This document shows, in pieces, positions 29,141 through 36,588 of a DNA stretch of 64,000 nt. The translations under genes were made by a program, and so were the position numbers. Below the pieces are notes generated by a model that was given only the letters and a program-made list of their open reading frames with translations, was not told the DNA's origin and made no database searches. Source of the DNA: Microbacterium terrae (GTDB lineage Bacteria > Actinomycetota > Actinomycetes > Actinomycetales > Microbacteriaceae); the NCBI RefSeq assembly GCF_017831975.1, contig NZ_JAFDSS010000001.1:930001-994000 (forward strand), read 5' to 3'. How positions within the stretch are numbered: the first letter of the stretch is position 1; every line of letters begins with the position of its first letter.

Positions 29141-30537
29141 TCCGGCGTCCCCTCGTCGCGCTGCTGGCTGTCGCCGTCCTGGCGACGGTCACCGTCGCGA
29201 GCGCCCCGGCCGCTGCGGTGGCGTTCGGCGCGGCCCCCGCCGCGGTCCGCCCGACCGCGGCGCACCCGGCCGCCGTCGTCCCCGACGCTCCGCAGCCCAC
29301 TCCCACGGCGGTCCCGACCGCGCGGCCGACGGATGCGCCCGACGAGGACGACGACGAGGATCCGGTCCGTGCGGCGGAGTACTGGCTCGAGGACTATGGC
29401 ATCGAGAAGGCCTGGCAGACGACGCGCGGCAAGGGGGTGCGCATCGCCGTCATCGACACCGGGATCGGCCGCGGACCGGTCGAGTTCGACGGAGCCGTCG
29501 CGGGCGGCACCGATGTCTCGGGCCTCGGCACCGAAGACGGCCGCACGCCGGTCGGAGCCGTCGACGCGAACCACGGCAGCTGGGTCGCCTCGCTCGCCGC
29601 GGCCCGCGGAACGGGTTCGGGCGAGGGCATGATCGGCGTGGCGCCGCAGGCGCAGCTGCTCTCGGTGTCGGTGGGGTTCGGCGCGGCCGCGTCGGTGCCG
29701 TTCGCCGATCAGATCGCCGAGGCGATCCGCTGGTCGGTCGACAACGGCGCCGACGTCATCAACATGTCGCTGACGACGAACATGCCGGACTGGCCCGAGA
29801 GCTGGGACGACGCGTTCCTCTACGCCTTCGAGAACGACGTCGTCGTCGTGGTCGCCGCGGGCAACCGCGGCAGCGGCACGACGCGCGTCGGCGCGCCCGC
29901 CACCATCCCGGGCGTTCTCGCCGTCGCCGGCGTCGATCCGTCGGGCAACGCCAGCGTCGAGGCCTCCACGCAGGGCATCACCATCGGCGTCGCGGCGCCG
30001 AGCGAGGAGCTCATCGGCGTCTCCGCCGACGGGACGCTCGTGGAGTGGGGCGGCACCAGCGGCGCCGCGCCGATCGTCGCCGGCATCGCGGCGCTCGTGC
30101 GGGCGGCGCATCCCGACCTCGACGCCGCGAACGTGATCAACCGCATCACCGCGACGGCGAAGGCGCCGGAGGGCGTCGACGATGCGCCCGAGGAGCTGTA
30201 CGGGCACGGACTCGTGGATGCCGCGGCCGCGGTCTCCGCCCCGGTGCCGACCGTCACCGAAGGCCCCGTCCAGGCGCTGCAGGAGTGGATCCGGCTGTAC
30301 CGCCGGGCGGAGACCGATCCGGTGCTCCCGTCGCCCGCCCCGACGACCGAGGTGGTTCCGCTCCCGCCCGCCGACGAGATGATCCGCGCGTCGGGCCCGC
30401 TGCTGCCGTCCCGTGACACCTTCCTCTACGGAAGCATCCCGCTCATGCTTCTCACCGGCCCCGCTATACTGGTGGCGCTCGGCGTCACCGCTGCTGTCCG
30501 ACGCATCCGATTGGCGTCCCGCACGCCGAGCCGCTGA
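29137..30537 (+). CDS. membrane-anchored S8 (subtilisin-like) serine protease, mycosin-like
   Basis: A 466-residue exported protease. It has a signal peptide (residues 1-28, positive start then ALLAVAVLATVTV), a Pro/Thr linker, the catalytic domain with Asp106 (AVIDTG), His146 (ANHGSW) and Ser308 (GGTSGAAP), and a C-terminal membrane helix (about 430-455) with a basic tail. The layout is that of mycosins of type VII secretion, but no ESX/WXG100 genes are in the window. The ATG overlaps the DUF501 stop. Confidence 0.9.
   Translation: MIRRPLVALLAVAVLATVTVASAPAAAVAFGAAPAAVRPTAAHPAAVVPDAPQPTPTAVPTARPTDAPDEDDDEDPVRAAEYWLEDYGIEKAWQTTRGKGVRIAVIDTGIGRGPVEFDGAVAGGTDVSGLGTEDGRTPVGAVDANHGSWVASLAAARGTGSGEGMIGVAPQAQLLSVSVGFGAAASVPFADQIAEAIRWSVDNGADVINMSLTTNMPDWPESWDDAFLYAFENDVVVVVAAGNRGSGTTRVGAPATIPGVLAVAGVDPSGNASVEASTQGITIGVAAPSEELIGVSADGTLVEWGGTSGAAPIVAGIAALVRAAHPDLDAANVINRITATAKAPEGVDDAPEELYGHGLVDAAAAVSAPVPTVTEGPVQALQEWIRLYRRAETDPVLPSPAPTTEVVPLPPADEMIRASGPLLPSRDTFLYGSIPLMLLTGPAILVALGVTAAVRRIRLASRTPSR
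30465..30470 (+). promoter_or_regulatory. probable -10 of ndh inside the subtilase gene
   Basis: TATACT, close to the ideal TATAAT and unusual in such GC-rich DNA, lies 87 bases before the ndh GTG. It would let NDH-2 be expressed separately from the protease. Confidence 0.45.
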
Positions 30538-30557
30538 TTCCCAGGAGTAATCCCACC

Positions 30558-31985
30558 GTGAGCAACACCGTGCCCAAGATCCTCATCGTCGGCGGCGGCT
30601 ACGCGGGCTTCTACACCGCGTGGAAGCTCGAGAAGCACCTGCGCAAGGGTGAGGCCGAGGTCACGATCGTCGACCCGCTGCCGTACATGACGTACCAGCC
30701 GTTCCTCCCCGAGGTCGCCGCCGGCTCGATCGAGGCGCGCCACTCGGTGGTGGCGCTGCGTCGCCACCTCAAGAAGACGAGCGTCGTCGCGGCCAAGGTG
30801 ACCGGGATCAACCACGCGAACAAGGTGGCCACGATCACCCCGATCGCCGGTGAGCCGTACGAGTTCGAGTACGACCAGATCGTCGTCACCGCCGGTGCCG
30901 TCTCGCGCACGTTCCCGATCCCGGGCATCGCCGACAACGCCATCGGACTGAAGACGATCGAAGAGGCCGTCGCCATCCGCGACCGCCTGATGTCGAACTT
31001 CGACAAGGCCGCTCAGCTGCCCGCCGGCCCCGAGCGCTCGCGCCTGCTCACCGTCGTCGTCGTCGGCGGCGGCTTCGCCGGCATCGAGGTGTTCGCCGAG
31101 CTGCGCTCGCTCGCCTCGTCGCTCATCAAGAGCTACCCGCAGATCACGTTCGACGACACGCACTTCCACCTCATCGAGGCGATGGGGCGCATCATGCCCG
31201 AGGTGTCGCTGAAGACGAGCGAGTGGGTGCTCAAGAGCCTCGCAAAGCGCGGCGCCAACGTGCACCTCGACACGCAGCTCACCAGCGCGGTGGACGGCAT
31301 CGTCGAACTCTCCACCGGCGAGAGCATCCCGACCGATCTCATCGTCTGGACGGCCGGCGTGATGGCGAACCCCACCGTCGTGCGCGGCGGCGACCTCCCC
31401 GTCGAGGAGCGCGGCCGCATCCGCACCCGTGCCGACCTGCGTGTCGGCACCGCCGAAGAGGTCGTCGAGGGCGCGTGGGCCGCCGGTGACGTGTCGGCCG
31501 TCCCCGACCTGTCGGGCGGCGGCGTCGGCGGCTACTGCGTTCCGAACGCCCAGCACGCCGTCCGCCAGGCGAAGCTCCTCGCGAAGAACCTCGTCGCCGT
31601 GCTCCGGGGCGAGGTGCCCCGCGAGTACTTCCACAAGAACCTCGGTGCCGTCGCCGGTCTCGGCCTCTACAACGGCGTCTTCCAGTCCGGCAACATCGCG
31701 CTCAAGGGCCTCATCGCGTGGTTCGCCCACCGCGGCTACCACGGCCTGGCGATGCCGTCGTGGGAGCGCAAGTGGCGCGTGCTGTGGGGCTGGTGGAACA
31801 ACTTCGCTCTCGGTCGCGACATGGTCAACCTGTCGACGGTCCAGAACCCCCGCTACGTCTTCGAGGAGTTCGCCGCGCGGCCGCGTCCGGCCGCTCCCGC
31901 CGCCGTCGAGGCGCCCGCCGCCGCCGCGCCCCAGCGCACGGCCGCTGCGAAGCCCGCCGCCGAGAAGGCCGCTGCATCGCGCTGA
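30558..31985 (+). CDS. ndh: type II NADH dehydrogenase (NDH-2)
   Basis: Non-proton-pumping NADH:quinone oxidoreductase at the inner face of the membrane. The 475-residue protein has two nucleotide loops, ILIVGGGYAGF near the N-terminus for FAD and VVVVGGGFAGIEVFAEL near residue 172 for NADH. AAGDVSAVPD and YCVPNAQHAVRQ are typical NDH-2 sequence. The C-terminus is an amphipathic helix plus an Ala/Pro/Lys tail. AGGAG precedes the GTG start. A UUCG-capped terminator follows. Confidence 0.93.
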   Translation: MSNTVPKILIVGGGYAGFYTAWKLEKHLRKGEAEVTIVDPLPYMTYQPFLPEVAAGSIEARHSVVALRRHLKKTSVVAAKVTGINHANKVATITPIAGEPYEFEYDQIVVTAGAVSRTFPIPGIADNAIGLKTIEEAVAIRDRLMSNFDKAAQLPAGPERSRLLTVVVVGGGFAGIEVFAELRSLASSLIKSYPQITFDDTHFHLIEAMGRIMPEVSLKTSEWVLKSLAKRGANVHLDTQLTSAVDGIVELSTGESIPTDLIVWTAGVMANPTVVRGGDLPVEERGRIRTRADLRVGTAEEVVEGAWAAGDVSAVPDLSGGGVGGYCVPNAQHAVRQAKLLAKNLVAVLRGEVPREYFHKNLGAVAGLGLYNGVFQSGNIALKGLIAWFAHRGYHGLAMPSWERKWRVLWGWWNNFALGRDMVNLSTVQNPRYVFEEFAARPRPAAPAAVEAPAAAAPQRTAAAKPAAEKAAASR

Positions 31986-32000
31986 TCCTGTCGATCTGTC

Positions 32001-32036
32001 GTCGGGGCCTGTCTTCGGACAGGCCCCGACGCCGTT
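32001..32036 (+). terminator. UUCG-capped terminator after ndh
   Basis: GTCGGGGCCTGTC and GACAGGCCCCGAC make a perfect 13-base stem closed by the extra-stable tetraloop TTCG (32014-32017). Only a weak T-rich stretch follows. Confidence 0.75.
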
Positions 32037-32058
32037 AACCTGGAGGCGCCGCGGCTCG

Positions 32059-32132
32059 GCCCCCGTAGCCCAACCGGCAGAGGCAGGCGACTTAAAATCG
32101 CTTCAGTCTGGGTTCGAATCCCAGCGGGGGCA
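32059..32132 (+). tRNA. tRNA with anticodon UAA (nominally Leu) but short variable loop
   Basis: A complete cloverleaf: acceptor GCCCCCG/CGGGGGC with discriminator A, a 3-base-pair D stem, anticodon stem GGCGA/TCGCT with loop CTTAAAA (anticodon TAA at 32093-32095), variable loop of only five bases (TCAGT), and T arm CTGGG-TTCGAAT-CCCAG. Bacterial leucine tRNAs normally have a long class II variable arm; this one is class I in shape. CC but not CCA is encoded. The anticodon reads UUA, which is almost absent from genes here. Amino acid identity is therefore uncertain. Confidence 0.85.
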
Positions 32133-32207
32133 CCTCTCGACCCATGCTGTCCACGACGCGCCCGCGCGTCGCCCCAGTGGTGGACGGAGCCACGTCGTGC
32201 CAGCATC

Positions 32208-32213
32208 TAGGCT
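32208..32213 (+). promoter_or_regulatory. leaderless -10 upstream of the aldolase-lactone oxidase pair
   Basis: TAGGCT, then GTGACC, then ATG at 32220. That ATG opens a nine-codon ORF instead of the aldolase gene, which begins 26 bases later. Confidence 0.5.
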
Positions 32214-32219
32214 GTGACC

Positions 32220-32249
32220 ATGCACGCTTACCCGAAGCGGATCGCATGA
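32220..32249 (+). CDS. candidate leaderless nine-codon upstream ORF
   Basis: Encodes MHAYPKRIA and ends at a TGA that overlaps the ATG of the aldolase gene (ATGA at 32246-32249). The start has the exact six-base distance from TAGGCT seen at many leaderless genes here. The aldolase start has no good ribosome-binding site, so ribosomes finishing this peptide may restart there. Expression is inferred. Confidence 0.4.
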   Translation: MHAYPKRIA

Positions 32250-33472
32250 GCCTCGCCCTGCTGTCCGCATGGTCCACGACGTCGTGGACCGACGCCGCCT
32301 CCTACTGGAGCGGAATGGATCGCGCCCTGAGCAACGTCTCCGGTCCGATCGCCGCCATCAACGCCTCCGCCCTGCGCCACAACGCGCTCGACATGCTGGT
32401 GCGCTCCGGCGGTGTGCCCATCCGCGTGGCCAGCAAGTCCGTGCGCGTGCGCGAGGTGATCGATGCCACGCTCGCCCTGCCGGGCTACCGCGGCATCCTC
32501 GGATTCACCCTGCCCGAAGCGCTCTGGCTCGCGGACACCCATGACGACGTGGTCGTGGGCTATCCGACAGCCGATCGCGCTGCGATCGCCGCGCTGACGG
32601 CCGACGAGCGTGCGGCCCAGCGCGTCACGCTCATGGTGGACGACCTCGCGCAGCTCGACCTCGTCGACGCCGTCACGCCCCCCGGATCACGGCCCGAGAT
32701 CCGCGTGGCGATCGAGGCGGATGCCTCGTGGCGCAGTCGCGGACTCGGCCACATCGGCGTGCGACGCTCGCCGGTGCACGAGCCGGCCGACGTCGCCACG
32801 CTCGCGCGGGCGATCGCCGCTCGTCCCGGATTCCGGCTCGTCGGTCTGATGATGTACGAGGCGCAGATCGCCGGGCAGCCGGACGCCACTGGTTCCGGTG
32901 ACGGCGTGATCCGCTGGATGCAGGGCCGGTCGGCCGAGGAGCTCTTCGAGCGACGTGGCGCGATCGTCGCGGCGCTGCGCGACGTGGCGCACCTCGAGTG
33001 GGTCAACGGCGGCGGCACCGGATCGCTCGAGCTGACGGCATCCGATCAGTCGGTGACCGAGCTCACCGCCGGAAGCGGACTGCTCGCCGGGCACCTCTTC
33101 GACGGCTATCGGGCCTTCGACCCGGCGCCGGCTGCCGCGTTCGCGCTCGAGGTGGTGCGCAAGCCCGCCGCCGACATCGCGACGGTGCTCGGCGGTGGAT
33201 GGATCGCGTCCGGCCCGCCCGTCGCATCGCGTCAGCCGAAGCCGGTCTGGCCGCAGGGTCTCACCACACTCGGACGTGAAGGCTCGGGCGAGGTGCAGAC
33301 CCCGCTGCGCGGCGAAGCGGCACGCGGACTGCGGGTGGGTGACCGCGTGTGGTTCCGCCACGCCAAGAGCGGTGAGCTGGCGGAACGTGTGGGCGAGTAC
33401 CACGTCGTCGACGGCGACACGGTGTCGACGACAGTTCCGACCTACCGGGGCGAAGGGAAGTCGTTCCTGTGA
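32246..33472 (+). CDS. PLP-dependent amino acid deaminase/aldolase (alanine racemase N-terminal fold)
   Basis: A 408-residue fold-type III PLP enzyme related to D-threonine aldolase and D-serine deaminase. The barrel begins with ISxINASALRHN-like sequence, the PLP lysine is Lys64 in RVASKSVRV, LVGLMMYEAQIAG lies on a later strand, and the C-terminal beta domain carries VWFRHAKSGELAERV. It would act on D- or beta-hydroxy amino acids; the substrate is unknown. Its stop overlaps the lactone oxidase GTG, a firm sign that the two work together. Confidence 0.82.
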   Translation: MSLALLSAWSTTSWTDAASYWSGMDRALSNVSGPIAAINASALRHNALDMLVRSGGVPIRVASKSVRVREVIDATLALPGYRGILGFTLPEALWLADTHDDVVVGYPTADRAAIAALTADERAAQRVTLMVDDLAQLDLVDAVTPPGSRPEIRVAIEADASWRSRGLGHIGVRRSPVHEPADVATLARAIAARPGFRLVGLMMYEAQIAGQPDATGSGDGVIRWMQGRSAEELFERRGAIVAALRDVAHLEWVNGGGTGSLELTASDQSVTELTAGSGLLAGHLFDGYRAFDPAPAAAFALEVVRKPAADIATVLGGGWIASGPPVASRQPKPVWPQGLTTLGREGSGEVQTPLRGEAARGLRVGDRVWFRHAKSGELAERVGEYHVVDGDTVSTTVPTYRGEGKSFL

Positions 33473-34782
33473 CCCGGCCGGGTGGAACGTGGCGCAACTG
33501 GGGCAGGTCCGCCTCGTCGATGCCGCGCCGGGTGGAGTTCCCGCGCACGAGCGACGCCGTGGTCCGCGCCGTCACCGCTGCGGTGCGCGAGGGCCTGCGC
33601 GTCAAGGCCGTCGGGTCGGGGCACAGCTTCAGCACGATCGCCGTCGCGCCCGACGTGCTCCTCGACCTCACCGACCTGCGCGGCCTCGTGTCGGTCGACG
33701 TCGAGACCGCGCGCGTCACCCTCCTCGCGGGCACCAAGCTGCACCAGGTGCCCGCCCTCCTCGCTCCCTACGGCCTGGCCATGCAGAACCTGGGCGACAT
33801 CGACCGGCAGTCGGTCTCGGGTGCGATCTCCACCGGGACCCACGGTACGGGGGCCCGCTTCGGCGGCCTGGCGACCCAGGTGGTCGGGGCGAAGCTGGTG
33901 ACGGCGTCGGGCGACATCCTCGTGGTCTCCGCCGACGAGAACCCCGAGATGCTCCCGGCGGTCGCACTGGGCCTCGGCGCCCTCGGCATCCTGGTCGAGG
34001 TCACGCTGCAGTGCGTCCCGGCATTCGTGCTCCACGCCGTCGAAAGACCGGAGCCGCTCGCCGGCGTGCTCGACGCGATCGCCGACCGCTCCACCGGGGC
34101 CGATCACTTCGAGTTCTACTGGTTCCCGCACACCGACCGGGCGATGACGAAGACGAACATGCGCCTCCCCGAGAGCGCGCCGCGACATCCGCTCTCGCCG
34201 ATCGGCAAGTGGATCGACGACGCCCTCGTCGGCAACGGCCTGCACCAGATGGCGTGCTCGGTCGCCAAGGCGGTGCCCGCGACGATCCCGCCGATCAACC
34301 GGCTGTCGGTGAAGCTGTGGGGCGATCGCGAGTTCACCGACGCGTCCGACCGCGTGTTCGCGACCGCACGCGGGGTGCGCTTCCGCGAGATGGAGTACGC
34401 AGTGCCGGCCGAATCCGTGCGTCCTGCCTTCGACGCGATGCGCGCGCTCATCGCCGACCGCGGCTGGCGGATCTCGTTCCCGGTGGAGGTGCGCTTCGCC
34501 GCCGCCGACGACCGGTGGCTGTCGACCGCGTACGGCCGCGAGACCGCGTACATCGCCGTGCACCGCTACTGGCGCGACGACCCGGCGGAGTACTTCGAGG
34601 CGGTCGAAGACATCATGAGCTCGTACGGCGGACGCCCGCACTGGGGCAAGATGCACACGCAGGATGCTGCGACCCTGCGCACGCGGTACCCCCGGTTCGA
34701 CGACTTCACGGCGCTCCGCGACCGTCTCGACCCCGACCGGGTGTTCTCGAACGCGTACCTCGAGCGCGTGCTCGGTGAGTAG
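33469..34782 (+). CDS. D-arabinono-1,4-lactone oxidase-family flavoprotein
   Basis: A 437-residue VAO-type FAD oxidase or dehydrogenase. The N-terminal PCMH domain contains VGSGHSFSTIA, whose His52 covalently holds FAD in gulono- and arabinono-lactone oxidases. The stretch DIDRQSVSGAISTGTHGTG contacts FAD, and the C-terminal ALO domain has YWRDDPAEYF and HWGKMHTQDA. It probably oxidises an aldono-lactone or sugar. The GTG start overlaps the aldolase TGA. Substrate and physiological role are unknown. Confidence 0.87.
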   Translation: MTRPGGTWRNWGRSASSMPRRVEFPRTSDAVVRAVTAAVREGLRVKAVGSGHSFSTIAVAPDVLLDLTDLRGLVSVDVETARVTLLAGTKLHQVPALLAPYGLAMQNLGDIDRQSVSGAISTGTHGTGARFGGLATQVVGAKLVTASGDILVVSADENPEMLPAVALGLGALGILVEVTLQCVPAFVLHAVERPEPLAGVLDAIADRSTGADHFEFYWFPHTDRAMTKTNMRLPESAPRHPLSPIGKWIDDALVGNGLHQMACSVAKAVPATIPPINRLSVKLWGDREFTDASDRVFATARGVRFREMEYAVPAESVRPAFDAMRALIADRGWRISFPVEVRFAAADDRWLSTAYGRETAYIAVHRYWRDDPAEYFEAVEDIMSSYGGRPHWGKMHTQDAATLRTRYPRFDDFTALRDRLDPDRVFSNAYLERVLGE

Positions 34783-34818
34783 CGGCTGAGAGTACCGAGC
34801 GGGTGTGGCTGCGCTCGC

Positions 34819-34824
34819 TAGGAT
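34819..34824 (+). promoter_or_regulatory. probable -10 element of the lemA gene
   Basis: TAGGAT lies 29 bases before the ATG at 34854. Confidence 0.4.
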
Positions 34825-34853
34825 GAGGAAACACCTCGAACGAAAGTCACGCA

Positions 34854-35420
34854 ATGGAATGGCTCATCCCGGTTCTGATCGTGCTCGCGCTCGTGATCAT
34901 CGCGGGCGTGTATCTCTGGGCGACGTACAACTCCCTGGTGCAGCTGAACGTGCGGGTCGATGAGGCCTGGAGCGACATCACGGTGCAGCTGAAGCGCCGG
35001 GCAGACCTCCTTCCGAACCTCATCGAATCGGTGAAGGGCTATGCCGCCCACGAGAAGGCCGTCTTCGAGAACGTGACCCGCGCCCGCGCGGAGACGCTGC
35101 AGGCGACGACGCCCGGCGACGCAGGAGTCGCCGAGGGCCACATGCAGCAGGCGCTGCGGTCGCTGTTCGCGGTGGCGGAGGCGTATCCCCAACTGCAGGC
35201 GAGCCAGAACTTCCTCCAGCTCCAGCAGTCGATCGTCGACACGGAAGACAAGATCCAGGCTTCGCGCCGCTTCTACAACGGCGGTGTGCGCGAGCTCAAC
35301 ACGAAGATCAAGGTCTTCCCGAACAACATGTTCGCCCGCAACCTCGGCTTCCACGAGCGCGAGTTCTTCGAGGTCGTCGACGGCGCCGCGATCTCGGAGC
35401 CCCCGCGCGTCCAGTTCTGA
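34854..35420 (+). CDS. LemA family protein
   Basis: A 188-residue protein with one N-terminal membrane helix (about residues 3-22) and an extracytoplasmic helical bundle. Family sequence is clear: YNSLVQLNVRVDEAWSDITVQLKRR, DLLPNLIESVKGYAAHE, SRRFYNGGVRELNTKI and FPNNMFARNLGF. LemA proteins often pair with a TPM-domain or HtpX protein; neither is next to it here. Role unknown. Confidence 0.95.
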   Translation: MEWLIPVLIVLALVIIAGVYLWATYNSLVQLNVRVDEAWSDITVQLKRRADLLPNLIESVKGYAAHEKAVFENVTRARAETLQATTPGDAGVAEGHMQQALRSLFAVAEAYPQLQASQNFLQLQQSIVDTEDKIQASRRFYNGGVRELNTKIKVFPNNMFARNLGFHEREFFEVVDGAAISEPPRVQF

Positions 35421-35478
35421 GCTCGGCGGCCATCGCCGCGGGCGGTGCGGCGCTGCGGCGAGTGTCGGACGCGCCCGT

Positions 35479-35484
35479 TAGCCT
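35479..35484 (+). promoter_or_regulatory. leaderless -10 for the first YcaQ-like gene
   Basis: TAGCCT, then CACGGC, then ATG at 35491. Confidence 0.6.
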
Positions 35485-35490
35485 CACGGC

Positions 35491-36588
35491 ATGGTGATCA
35501 CCCTTTCGCCGGAGCTCGCCCGCCGCGTCGCGCTGACCGCGCAGCTGCTGTCGGCCGAACGTCCGGCGGGGATCGTCGAGGCTGTCGATGCGCTCACCGT
35601 GGTGAACATCGAGCCGACGGCCGCCATCGCGCCGAGCGCCGATCTCATCCTGTGGACGCGGCTCGGGTGGCCCTATCAACCGGCCGACCTCACGCGGCTG
35701 GTCGAAGACGACCGCGCGCTGTTCGAGTGGGGCGGCTTCTATCGCACGATGGCCGACCTTCCGCTGCTGCGTCACGAGATGGCGGTCCGCCCGCAGTCGC
35801 GCGAGGCGCGGGAGTGGCTCGCGGCGAACGATCGGTTCCGAGGCGAGGTGATGGCGCGCCTGCGCGCCGACGGACCGCTCCGGCCCACCGACATCGACGA
35901 CACCGCGGCGGTGTCGTGGCGGTCGTCGGGGTGGACGAACAATCGCAACGTGCTCCAGATGCTCGAGATGCTCGTGCTCCGAGGCGACGTGGCGATCTCG
36001 GCGAGGGACGCCGCCGGCCGCAGCTTCGACCTCGCCGAGCGGGTGTACCCGGCGGGTCTGGCCGAGATCGCTCCCGAGGATGCTGCGAGGGAGCGTGCCG
36101 TTCGTCGATTGGGGTCGCTCGGCATCGCCCGCCCGCGCAGTGTCGCCCAGCCGATCGAGCCGATCGACGTCGGGTCGGTGGGGGAGGAGGCCCGGGTCGA
36201 GGGTGTGCCCGGAGTGTGGCGTGTCGACCCCGAGACCGTCGAGCGCGCCGCGTCGTTCGCACCGCGGACGGCGCTCCTCTCGCCGTTCGACCGGATCGTG
36301 TTCGATCGCAAGCGCCTGGAGGAGCTGTTCGGGTACGAGTACCTGCTCGAGATGTACAAGCCGGCGGCGAAGCGACGGTGGGGCTACTTCGCGCTGCCGA
36401 TCCTGCACGGCGACCGCTTCGTCGGCAAGCTCGATGCGAAGGCCGACCGCAAGAGCGGCGTGCTGAAGGTGTTCGCCGTGCACCAGGACCAGCCGTTCGC
36501 CGACGCGGTGGTCGAAGCCGTCGACGACGAGATCAGCGAGCTCGCGCGATGGCTGGGACTCGAGGTGCAGCTGCAGCCCGGCGGGTGA
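35491..36588 (+). CDS. YcaQ/AlkX-like winged-helix protein, QxD motif degenerate
   Basis: A 365-residue member of the YcaQ (DNA glycosylase) winged-helix superfamily. Family features include RPTDIDDTAAVSWRSSGW, LEMLVLRGDVAIS and the C-terminal LLSPFDRIVFDRKRLEELFGYEYLLEMYKPAAKRRWGY region, of which the middle is most conserved. Where active enzymes have a Gln-x-Asp motif (LQIDSV in the paralogue at 37529), this one reads VVNIEP, so glycosylase activity may be lost or changed. Its 3' end overlaps the antisense frame of the gene at 36384 by 205 bases. Confidence 0.8.
   Translation: MVITLSPELARRVALTAQLLSAERPAGIVEAVDALTVVNIEPTAAIAPSADLILWTRLGWPYQPADLTRLVEDDRALFEWGGFYRTMADLPLLRHEMAVRPQSREAREWLAANDRFRGEVMARLRADGPLRPTDIDDTAAVSWRSSGWTNNRNVLQMLEMLVLRGDVAISARDAAGRSFDLAERVYPAGLAEIAPEDAARERAVRRLGSLGIARPRSVAQPIEPIDVGSVGEEARVEGVPGVWRVDPETVERAASFAPRTALLSPFDRIVFDRKRLEELFGYEYLLEMYKPAAKRRWGYFALPILHGDRFVGKLDAKADRKSGVLKVFAVHQDQPFADAVVEAVDDEISELARWLGLEVQLQPGG

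Noticed and set aside
32059..32249. Integrative element attachment at the tRNA 3' end
   Set aside because: No integrase, no direct repeat of the tRNA 3' end and no change in composition downstream; the next genes look native.
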